Below, one piece after another: positions 57,335-64,000 of a stretch of 64,000 nt of DNA. The notes beneath the pieces were generated by a model that was given only the letters and a program-made list of their open reading frames with translations, had not been told where the DNA came from and did not search any database. Each line of letters opens with the position of its first letter. The stretch's first letter is position 1. A program made the translations under genes and the position numbers. The stretch spans positions 6,809,001 to 6,873,000 of the forward strand of contig NZ_CP054918.1 in the NCBI RefSeq assembly GCF_013364195.1. The letters run 5' to 3'. Origin of the DNA: Streptomyces sp. NA04227 (GTDB taxonomy: Bacteria; Actinomycetota; Actinomycetes; Streptomycetales; Streptomycetaceae).

Positions 57335-59071
57335 GTGACCCTCCAGCCCGCCCACCCCAACCGGCACACCGGCCTGCCGCCGTTCGCCGCCCTGACCGCA
57401 GGCGATCCGCAAGAGATCGGCGGCTACCGGCTGTGCGCCCGGCTCGGTTCCGGGGGAATGGGGCACGTCTACCTGGCTTATACGCCCGCGGGGCGGCCGG
57501 TGGCGCTGAAGTCGGTGCGTCCCGAGCTGGCCGCGGATCCGGAGTTCCGGCGCCGTTTCGCCCAGGAGGTCGCCAGCGCCCGGCGCATCCACGGCCTGTA
57601 CACGGCCCAACTGGTCGACGCCAGCACCGCGGCGGCGACGCCCTGGCTGGCCACCGCCTACGTGCCCGGACCCTCGCTGCACGACGTGGTCCGGCTGCAC
57701 GGTCCGCTGCCCGAGCGCGCCGTACTGCTGCTGATGGCCGGTGTCGCCGAGGCGCTCCAGGCGATCCACGGCGCGGGCGTGGTGCACCGAGACCTCAAGC
57801 CCGCCAACGTCCTGCTCGCGGCGGACGGACCGCGCGTCATCGACTTCGGCATCGCCCGGGCCGCCGACGCGGTCGCGCTCACCGGTGCCGGGCTGCGGAT
57901 CGGCACTCCCTCGTTCATGGCGCCCGAGCAGGCCACCGGCCGGCCGGCGACCGCCGCCAGCGATGTCTTCGCCCTGGGCGCGCTCGCCGTGTACGCGGCG
58001 AGCGGCTCCCCGCCGTTCGGCGCGGGATGTCCCGAGTCGGTGGCGCTGTACCGCGTGGTGCACGACGAGCCCGAGCTCGGCCGGGTGCCCCACGAGGTGC
58101 GCGAGCTGATACGGGGGTGTCTGGCCAAGGACCCCGGGCAGCGGCCCACGCCCGGTGGGCTGATCGAGGCCGTGCGCCGTCACCCGGCGGTGGGCGGGCG
58201 GCTGCTCTTCTCGGACGACTGGCTGCCGCCCGCGGTGCGTCACGAGACGGCGCTGCGCGGTGAACTCCCGGAGCCGGTGGAGTCACCGCACGCCCAGCCC
58301 ACCGTCGCGGCGCCGCAGGCGACGCTGCACGCCGGGTCGCTCATGTCGGGGCCGGGCGCGTACCCCACGCCGGGTCCCCCTTCAGGCCCCGGCACCTACG
58401 CCGACCCCGAGCCGTATCCGGTCGCCGGAGCCCCCGCGACGCCCCACCACCTTGAGGCGCGTACCTACGACCACGATCCCGAAGCCGCGCCCGCCGAGCG
58501 CGGCCGAGGCAGCGGAAAGCGCCTGCTGAAGAGGCTCCTGCTCACGCTGCTGGTCGTCGCCCTGCTCGCCGCGGGCGTCGCCGCCTACCGGCACACCCGC
58601 GCGGGAAACGAACCGGAGGCGCGCCCGGACCGGACGGGCTCGGCGTCGCCGCAGCCGACATCCGAGCCCTCGCGAAAGCCGACCACCGCGCCGCCGCCCG
58701 AGTTCCGTGCGGGCTATCAGGAGGCCGAACTCACCGCGCCCGACGCCAGTTACGAGTTCGATCTGCGCAGTGGAACGGTGGCTCCGGAGTCGACCGCGGA
58801 CTGGTATCTGGCGCCCGGGGCCGACGCCTTCGAGTTCCCCGAGGACAGCGACGCCTACATCGGGCAGGGCGAGGACCTGACGCCCGAGGAGTGCGTCGAG
58901 GGGATCGAGAGCGAACCGGTGACCGAGTTGCCGTACGCCGCTCTCGCGAACGGCGACACCTTCTGTCTGCGCAGCGCCGACGGCCGTGAACTCGTCCTCG
59001 GCTGGCTGGTCGAGGTCGCGCCGGACAGCGACTCGGTGACGGTCGCGGTGAGCCACTACCGCAGCAGCTGA
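57335..59071 (+). CDS. Membrane Ser/Thr protein kinase (PknB-like)
   Basis: A 578-residue kinase. The catalytic domain (about 27-285) has the P-loop [12 protein letters not shown], the ATP-binding Lys in VALKSVRP, the catalytic [17 protein letters not shown] and the APE motif [10 protein letters not shown] Pro-rich linker leads to one TM helix (about 393-415; [18 protein letters not shown]), and an extracytoplasmic acidic domain (about 450-578) has two Cys ([14 protein letters not shown]), probably a disulfide. It phosphorylates proteins in response to an outside signal. I chose the GTG at 57335, because the earlier GTG at 57248 lies immediately next to operator copy 2. Its place between deiminase and urease genes suggests involvement in their control, which is unproven. 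Confidence 0.88.
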   Translation: MTLQPAHPNRHTGLPPFAALTAGDPQEIGGYRLCARLGSGGMGHVYLAYTPAGRPVALKSVRPELAADPEFRRRFAQEVASARRIHGLYTAQLVDASTAAATPWLATAYVPGPSLHDVVRLHGPLPERAVLLLMAGVAEALQAIHGAGVVHRDLKPANVLLAADGPRVIDFGIARAADAVALTGAGLRIGTPSFMAPEQATGRPATAASDVFALGALAVYAASGSPPFGAGCPESVALYRVVHDEPELGRVPHEVRELIRGCLAKDPGQRPTPGGLIEAVRRHPAVGGRLLFSDDWLPPAVRHETALRGELPEPVESPHAQPTVAAPQATLHAGSLMSGPGAYPTPGPPSGPGTYADPEPYPVAGAPATPHHLEARTYDHDPEAAPAERGRGSGKRLLKRLLLTLLVVALLAAGVAAYRHTRAGNEPEARPDRTGSASPQPTSEPSRKPTTAPPPEFRAGYQEAELTAPDASYEFDLRSGTVAPESTADWYLAPGADAFEFPEDSDAYIGQGEDLTPEECVEGIESEPVTELPYAALANGDTFCLRSADGRELVLGWLVEVAPDSDSVTVAVSHYRSS

Positions 59072-59206
59072 TCGGCGCCGGCCGAACCGTACGTACCGCT
59101 CGCCCCACCCGTCCGGAACCCCGTACCGCACGAGCCCGCACCGCACGAGCACAAGCCCGTACCGCAAAGACCCCCACCGCAAAGACCCGTACCGGAGGAG
59201 ACCCCC

Positions 59207-59278
59207 ATGCGCACCTGGCCACCGACCCGAACTCCCGCCCCGGCGGGTCGTGTTCCGGAGTCGCGGTCATGCAACTGA
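59207..59278 (+). CDS. Possible 23-codon leader ORF coupled to ureAB
   Basis: ATG at 59207 is preceded by GGAGGAG at 6 bp, the best ribosome binding site in this region. The frame encodes [20 protein letters not shown] then SCN and stops at 59278, 10 bp inside the urease gene (start 59269, with its own GGAG 8 bp upstream). It has four Arg codons and many Pro codons. It may be a translated leader coupling initiation of ureAB, or chance. It is too short for homology to help. Confidence 0.45.
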   Translation: MRTWPPTRTPAPAGRVPESRSCN

Positions 59279-59991
59279 CCCCGACCGAACGCGACCGGCT
59301 GCTGTTGCGGAGCGCGGCCGAGCTCGCCCGGGCGCGCCGGGCCCGTGGATGTGTGCTGAACGTGCCCGAGGCGACCGCGCTGATCGCGGACACGGTGTGC
59401 GAGGCGGCCCGTGACGGAGCCCGGCTCGCCGAGGCGATCGAGGCCGCCCGCGGGGTGCTGTCCGCGGCGGACGTACTGCCGGGGGTGCCCGACGTGGTGA
59501 CGGACGTTCATGTGGAGGCGGTGTTCGACGACGGCACCCGGCTGGCCGTGGTGAGCGACCCGTTCGGCGGCGGCGGCCTCGGTGCGGGTGCCCCCGGTGC
59601 GTTGCTGCCCGGCGCCGAGGAGCCCGTAGTGCCCCAGCCGCAGCGGGTGTTGACGGTCCGCAACACGGCACCGGTACCGATCAGCGTGACCTCGCACTTC
59701 CACTTCTTCGAGACCAACCCCCGGCTGCACTTCGACCGCGCCGCCGCCTACGGCATGCGGCTCGCCGTCCCGGCCGGGTCGTCGGCCCGCTTCGACCCGG
59801 GGATGACGCGCGAGGTGGGCCTCGTCGCCATCGGCGGCGACCGGGTCGCGATCGGTTTCGCCGGCCTTGTCGACGGGCCGCTGGACGCGCCGGGGGCCAA
59901 GCGCGAGGCGCTGCGCCGCGCGGCCGCCTGCGGCTACCTCGGGGCGACGGCGGGAATGGGAGAAGCGGAAGAACAGGAGGGGGCGACGTGA
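59269..59991 (+). CDS. ureAB: Urease gamma-beta fusion subunit
   Basis: A 240-residue fusion of the two small urease subunits. Residues about 1-100 are gamma-like ([61 protein letters not shown]) and about 125-230 are beta-like ([55 protein letters not shown]). Fused gamma-beta subunits occur in some bacteria. It would form the trimeric scaffold around UreC. The stop overlaps the GTG of ureC by 4 bp. No accessory genes (ureD, E, F, G) are in the window, so nickel insertion must use factors encoded elsewhere, if the enzyme is nickel-loaded at all. Confidence 0.92.
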   Translation: MQLTPTERDRLLLRSAAELARARRARGCVLNVPEATALIADTVCEAARDGARLAEAIEAARGVLSAADVLPGVPDVVTDVHVEAVFDDGTRLAVVSDPFGGGGLGAGAPGALLPGAEEPVVPQPQRVLTVRNTAPVPISVTSHFHFFETNPRLHFDRAAAYGMRLAVPAGSSARFDPGMTREVGLVAIGGDRVAIGFAGLVDGPLDAPGAKREALRRAAACGYLGATAGMGEAEEQEGAT

Positions 59992-61739
59992 CCCGCAGTG
60001 CTGCCGACTCGTGCGGCAAGGCCACCGGTCCGGCCGGTGCCATCGATGCGTACGAATACGCGGCCACGTACGGACCGCGGGCCGGAGACCGGGTACGGCT
60101 CGGCGACACCGGGCTCGTCGTCCGCGTCGAGTCCGACTCGCAGGCGCCCGGGGACGAGTTCCTGGCCGGTTTCGGCAAGACGGCACGGGACGGGCTGCAT
60201 CTGAAGGCCGCCGCCGTCCGCGACACCTGTGACGTGGTGGTCAGCAATGTGCTGGTGATCGACGCGGCGCAGGGGATCCGCAAGACCTCCATCGGGATCC
60301 GGCAGGGGCGCATCGTCTCGGTCGGGCGCGCGGGCAACCCGGACACCCTCGCCGGGGTGGAGGTGGTGGTCGGTACCGGGACCACGATCGTCTCCGGGGA
60401 AGGGCTGATCGCCACCGCGGGCGCCGTGGACACCCACGTGCACCTGTTGTCGCCGCGCATCATGGAAGCCTCGCTGGCCTCCGGGGTCACCACGATCATC
60501 GGGCAGGAGATCGGGCCCAGTTGGGGAGTGGGGGTCAACTCGCCGTGGGCGCTGCGGCACGCCTTCAACTCCTTCGACGCCTGGCCGGTCAACATCGGCT
60601 TCCTCGGCCGGGGTTCGTCCTCCGACCGGGCTCCGCTGGTGGAGGCCCTGGCCGAGGGCGGGGCCTGCGGGTTCAAGGTGCACGAGGATCTCGGTGCGCA
60701 CGCCAGGGCGCTGGACACCGCCCTGCGGGTCGCCGAGGAGCACGACGTGCAGGTCGCGCTGCACTCCGACGGACTGAACGAGTGCCTCTCGGTCGAGGAC
60801 ACCCTGTCGGTGCTGGAGGGGCGCACCATCCACGCCTTCCACATCGAGGGCTGCGGCGGCGGACACGTGCCCAACGTGCTGAAGATGGCGGGGGTGCCGA
60901 ACGTCATCGGCTCGTCCACCAATCCGACGCTGCCGTTCGGCAGGGACGCGGTCGCCGAGCACTACGGGATGATCGTCTCCGTGCACGCCCTGCGCACGGA
61001 CCTGCCGGGCGACGACGCCCTGGCCCGGGACCGGATCCGGGCGGGAACCATGGGCGCCGAGGACGTACTGCACGACCTCGGGGTCATCGGGATCACCTCC
61101 TCCGACGCCCAGGGCATGGGCCGGGCGGGGGAGACGGTGCGCCGCACCTTCGCGGTGGCCGGGAAGATGAAGGCCGAGTCCGGGCCGCTGGACGGCGACG
61201 GCCCGGGCGACGACAACGCACGGGTGCTGCGCTACATCGCCAAACTCACCGTCAACCCCGCCCTCGCGCACGGTCTCGCCCACGAGGTCGGCTCGATCGA
61301 ACCCGGCAAACTCGCCGACATCGTGCTGTGGCGGCCGGAGTCCTTCGGCGCCAAACCGCAGCTCGTCCTGAAGGCCGGCTACCCCGCCTACGGCGTGACC
61401 GGCGACCCCAACGCGGCCAACGACCGGTGCGAACCCCTCGTCCTCGGCCCGCTGTTCGGGGCGCACGGCGCGACGGCGGCGGACCTTTCGGTGGCCTTCG
61501 TCAGCCGCGCGGCCGCCGAGTCCGCCTCGTTCGGGCGGCCCTACGACGCGCTGGCGACGCGGCGCCGAAGGGTGGCCGTACGCGGTACCCGGGGCATCGG
61601 CCCCGCCGACCTGGTCAACAACGCACGCCTTGGCGAGGTCCAGGTCGACGCCTCCAGCGGCCTGGTCACCCTGGACGGGACGCCGATCCGTTCGGAGCCC
61701 GTCGACGAGGTGTCCCTGAGCCGTCTGTATTTCCTGTAG
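59988..61739 (+). CDS. ureC: Urease alpha subunit, flap-divergent
   Basis: A 583-residue amidohydrolase-fold subunit. Nickel ligands are kept: His150 and His152 ([11 protein letters not shown]), Lys230 to be carbamylated ([10 protein letters not shown]), His259 (ALHSDGLNE), His285 ([11 protein letters not shown]) and Asp373 (SSDAQGMGR). Counting from these, positions run 13 ahead of Klebsiella UreC. On that scale the mobile-flap Cys319 is Val332 and His321 is Ala334 in [13 protein letters not shown], while His320 (His333) and Arg336 (Arg349) remain. Mutating the flap Cys in known ureases slows but does not abolish urea hydrolysis. The change may signal altered rate or a different substrate. 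GTG start, coupled to ureAB. Operator copy 3 follows the gene. Confidence 0.93.
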   Translation: MTRSAADSCGKATGPAGAIDAYEYAATYGPRAGDRVRLGDTGLVVRVESDSQAPGDEFLAGFGKTARDGLHLKAAAVRDTCDVVVSNVLVIDAAQGIRKTSIGIRQGRIVSVGRAGNPDTLAGVEVVVGTGTTIVSGEGLIATAGAVDTHVHLLSPRIMEASLASGVTTIIGQEIGPSWGVGVNSPWALRHAFNSFDAWPVNIGFLGRGSSSDRAPLVEALAEGGACGFKVHEDLGAHARALDTALRVAEEHDVQVALHSDGLNECLSVEDTLSVLEGRTIHAFHIEGCGGGHVPNVLKMAGVPNVIGSSTNPTLPFGRDAVAEHYGMIVSVHALRTDLPGDDALARDRIRAGTMGAEDVLHDLGVIGITSSDAQGMGRAGETVRRTFAVAGKMKAESGPLDGDGPGDDNARVLRYIAKLTVNPALAHGLAHEVGSIEPGKLADIVLWRPESFGAKPQLVLKAGYPAYGVTGDPNAANDRCEPLVLGPLFGAHGATAADLSVAFVSRAAAESASFGRPYDALATRRRRVAVRGTRGIGPADLVNNARLGEVQVDASSGLVTLDGTPIRSEPVDEVSLSRLYFL

Positions 61740-61783
61740 GTGAGGCGGGGGGGATCGGAACGGGCTCGTCCTGTTCAAGCTAT

Positions 61784-61801
61784 TGACTGAATTTTCAGTC
61801 T
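61784..61801. promoter_or_regulatory. TGACTGAA palindrome, copy 3
   Basis: TGACTGAATTTTCAGTCT, 16 of 18 positions symmetrical, 45 bp after ureC and 153 bp before agmatine deiminase gene 3. It marks a separate, co-regulated promoter for that gene. Confidence 0.75.
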
Positions 61802-61954
61802 GGACCACGATGCGGGTGCACCGGGCCCGGAACCGTGCCCCGGCCCCGGACCGCGAAGAGCGTCCCCGGCCCCTGCGCCCGCGGAACTCCTCCCGCCGCG
61901 CCTCTTCGACCGACACCGAACACAACCGGACGACCTCCGGAGAAACGAGTTCCG

Positions 61955-62965
61955 ATGACTTTCCGTATGCCCGCCGAGTGGACCGCGCACGAGCGGTGCC
62001 TGATGGCCTGGCCCACCCGGCACGACCTGTGGGGCCGCGTCCTGAGCACGTTGCAGGAGGAGCACGCGGCGGTGGCGCGCGCGATCGCCGCCTTCGAGCC
62101 GGTGACCGTGGTCGCGCCGCCCGGACACGGGGAGAGCGCCCGGGCGCTGTGCGGTGACGGCGTCGAGATCCTCGAACTGCCCCTGGACGACTCGTGGTTC
62201 CGGGACTCGGCACCCATCTTCACGCTCGGCCCCGACGGCACCCGGGCGGGCGTGGACTTCCGCTTCAACGCCTGGGGCGGCAAGCACCACCCCTACGACG
62301 CCGACGACCGGATCAGTGCCCTGCTCCTGGACCACCTCGGCGACCCGGCCATCCGCTCCGAGATGATCCTGGAGGGCGGAGCGATCACGGTGGACGGCGA
62401 GGGCACGCTGATCACCACCGAGCAGTGCCTGCTGCACCCCAACCGCAACCCGGGGATGAGCAGGGCGGAGATCGAGGCCGAACTCACGCTGCGGCTCGGC
62501 GTCAGCAAGGTCATCTGGCTGCCGTACGGCGGTCTCCTGGACACCGAGACCGACGGGCACGTCGACGGAGTCTGCGCCTTCGTCGCCCCGGGCAAGGTCG
62601 TGGTGCAGCTCCCGGACGATCCGGAGCACCCCGACCACGCCCGGATGCGGGCCAACAGGGCGGTCCTTGAGGCCAGTCGCGACGCGCGGGGCCGCGCCCT
62701 GGAGATCGTCGACCTTCCGCAGAGTGCGTTCACCGAGGTGGACGGCAAGCCGGTGGAAGTGGGCTACCTCAACTTCTACCTGGCCAACGGCGGCGTCGTG
62801 GTTCCCGTCGCCGGTCTGCCGCAGGACGACGAGGCCCTGGCCGTCATCGCGGCCGCCTGCCCGGACCGCAAGGTCGTCGGGGTCGTGGCCCGCACCCTCG
62901 CGTACGGCGGAGGCGGCGTCCACTGCATCACCCAGCAGGTACCCGCCTCGGTGCTGCACGTCTAA
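61955..62965 (+). CDS. aguA: Agmatine deiminase (paralogue 3)
   Basis: Converts agmatine to N-carbamoylputrescine and ammonia. The 336-residue protein is the closest of the three to canonical AguA: FRMPAEWTAHERCLMAWPTR, DDSWFRDSAPIF, FRFNAWGGKHHPYDADD, LEGGAITVDGEGTLITTEQC, LLHPNRNPGMS, TETDGHVDGVCAF (catalytic His) and GGGGVHCITQQVP (nucleophile Cys about 324). The start ATG 61955 gives the normal N-terminus. Its product needs N-carbamoylputrescine amidohydrolase (aguB) to yield putrescine; no aguB is in the window. The gene is followed 83 bp later by a binding-protein gene that may import an amine or peptide. Confidence 0.93.
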   Translation: MTFRMPAEWTAHERCLMAWPTRHDLWGRVLSTLQEEHAAVARAIAAFEPVTVVAPPGHGESARALCGDGVEILELPLDDSWFRDSAPIFTLGPDGTRAGVDFRFNAWGGKHHPYDADDRISALLLDHLGDPAIRSEMILEGGAITVDGEGTLITTEQCLLHPNRNPGMSRAEIEAELTLRLGVSKVIWLPYGGLLDTETDGHVDGVCAFVAPGKVVVQLPDDPEHPDHARMRANRAVLEASRDARGRALEIVDLPQSAFTEVDGKPVEVGYLNFYLANGGVVVPVAGLPQDDEALAVIAAACPDRKVVGVVARTLAYGGGGVHCITQQVPASVLHV

Positions 62966-63048
62966 CCCGAGCCGCCCGCCTGCCCGCCGCCGGGCCCGCA
63001 AGGTCCCGGCGGCCCCCGCCCCCCGCCGTACGGAGAGGAACCGCGCCG

Positions 63049-64000
63049 ATGCCCACACCGCCGCCCCGGCCCACCGCACGCAGAACCAGAACCCACCACC
63101 GGCTCGCCCTGGTCTCCGCGGCCCTGGCCGCCGCCCTCCTTCTGGTCTCCGCCTGCGCGGGACCCCCACCAGGCGGCCCCAAGGGCGACTTCCGGCTGTC
63201 GAAGGGCACCCCGGCGGCGACGGGCGGGATCGACTCGTTCCGCTGGGCCCTGTACGCCGAACCCCCCACGCTCGACTGGGTCTCCGCCTTCGACTACCCG
63301 CAGAACATGATTCTCTCCAACGTCTGCGAGAGCCTGCTGCGGTGGACCCCGGACCTCAGGACGGCCCCGGGCCTGGCCCGCAAAGCCACCCACCCCGACC
63401 CGCTGACCTGGGTCTACGATCTGCGTCCCGGTGTGCGCTTCCACAGCGGCGGCGTACTGGACGCCGACGACGTGCTGTTCAGCCTCGGCCGCCAGCGCGA
63501 CCCCGACAGCGGATCCGCCTGGGCCGACGTCTTCCGGAACGTCGCCTCGCTCACCAAGACCGGCCCGCTCCAGGTCACCGTGAAACTGAAGCGCCCCGAC
63601 TCGCAGTTCCCCCAGTACATGGCGACCGCGGCCGGAGTCGTGGCCAGCGAATCCGCGGTGCGCGCCGCGGGACGGGACTACGGCACCTCGGGCGGCCTCG
63701 GCTGCACCGGCCCGTTCGCACTCGGCTCGTGGAGCAAGGGCCAGTCGGTCGAACTGCGGCGCTTCGACGGCTACTGGGGCAGCAGGGCCAAGTCCGCCAG
63801 GGCCGAGTTCGTGTTCCTCACCGACCCGTCGGCCCGTACCAAGGCGATGCTCAGCGGCGAGGTGGACGGCGGCTATCTGCTCCCCACCGAGAGCTACGCG
63901 GCCCTGCGCGCCAGCGGCATCGGCAGCCTCTACTTCGGCGAGGGCCTGAGCACCGTCAACGTGAACGTCACCAGCATGCGGGGCGCGCTCGGTGACGTCC
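63049..64000 (+). CDS. Family-5 ABC solute-binding lipoprotein (partial)
   Basis: The first 317 residues of an SBP_bac_5 (oligopeptide/dipeptide-type) binding protein, cut by the window edge. The signal peptide (HHRLALVSAALAAALLLVS) ends in the lipobox VSAC (Cys about 36). The mature part has WALYAEPPTLDWVSAF, NVCESLLRWTPDL, the family's DPLTWVYDLRPGVRFHSGGV split around residue 125, LDADDVLFSL, TGPFALGSWSKGQSVEL and FDGYWG. It should deliver a peptide or amine to permeases to the right. CGGAGAGGAA precedes the ATG. Its position after agmatine deiminase suggests an amine or arginine-peptide ligand, by context only. Confidence 0.88.
   Translation, partial: MPTPPPRPTARRTRTHHRLALVSAALAAALLLVSACAGPPPGGPKGDFRLSKGTPAATGGIDSFRWALYAEPPTLDWVSAFDYPQNMILSNVCESLLRWTPDLRTAPGLARKATHPDPLTWVYDLRPGVRFHSGGVLDADDVLFSLGRQRDPDSGSAWADVFRNVASLTKTGPLQVTVKLKRPDSQFPQYMATAAGVVASESAVRAAGRDYGTSGGLGCTGPFALGSWSKGQSVELRRFDGYWGSRAKSARAEFVFLTDPSARTKAMLSGEVDGGYLLPTESYAALRASGIGSLYFGEGLSTVNVNVTSMRGALGDV

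Noticed and set aside
59934..62213. 759-residue minus-strand frame across ureC and aguA
   Set aside because: Antisense shadow; both plus-strand genes have intact catalytic motifs.
1..64000. tRNA, rRNA, CRISPR arrays, IS elements, attachment sites
   Set aside because: Reading the intergenic regions on both strands I found no cloverleaf with a T-loop GTTCGA context, no regularly spaced repeats with spacers, no transposase-like protein and no integrase; a tRNAscan/Infernal run would settle the RNA part.

Overview
The window is actinobacterial and most likely from a Streptomyces: very high G+C, strong third-position GC bias with long antisense shadow frames, GTG starts, Tat-type secreted glycosidases carrying CBM13 (ricin-type) domains, an F420-type LLM oxidoreductase, SpoIIE/HATPase partner-switching proteins and sugar ABC importers without their own ATPase. 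I saw no rRNA, tRNA, CRISPR array or insertion sequence.

Layout. 1-5.0 kb: a small membrane protein, arginine deiminase and ornithine carbamoyltransferase, an anti-sigma-type ATPase and a HAD hydrolase. 5.3-9.4 kb: a proline-rich ORF, a remnant of an Orn/Lys/Arg decarboxylase, an F420-dependent oxidoreductase and a PAS-GAF-SpoIIE-HATPase phosphatase. 9.4-12.2 kb (minus strand): a compact unit of two tandem paralogous small peptides and a membrane M50-type metallopeptidase, which looks like a minimal peptide-maturation (RiPP-like) system. 12.8-17.5 kb: small membrane proteins and a LAL/LuxR activator.

17.8-47.6 kb is dominated by plant-polysaccharide use. It holds a GH95-like enzyme, a five-gene D-galactonate (De Ley-Doudoroff-type) operon with a divergent ROK regulator, an AraFGH-like monosaccharide importer, an oligosaccharide importer, two paralogous LacI repressors, and three enzymes that fit type II arabinogalactan: GH43_24-like exo-beta-1,3-galactanase, GH30_5-like endo-beta-1,6-galactanase and GH35 beta-galactosidase. 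A palindrome close to AATGTTTACGTAAACATT lies before the GH95, oligosaccharide-importer, LacI/GH43 and GH35 genes, so these look like one regulon: cut galactan outside, import oligosaccharides and pentose, split them inside, and burn galactose through galactonate. An unrelated SpoIIE sensor phosphatase and an orphan binding protein sit inside this stretch.

48-64 kb: a membrane-anchored Mrr-like nuclease and a strictosidine-synthase/SMP-30-like protein, then a polyamine block: a putrescine-type aminotransferase with an Lrp regulator, divergent gamma-aminobutyraldehyde-type dehydrogenase, three different agmatine-deiminase-family proteins (one a Tat lipoprotein), a Ser/Thr kinase, a fused urease gamma/beta subunit, a urease alpha subunit whose flap cysteine is replaced, and the start of a family-5 solute-binding lipoprotein. 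A second palindrome, TGACTGAA-N2-TTCAGTCA, occurs three times here and ties the deiminases, the kinase and probably the urease into another regulon whose regulator is not in the window.
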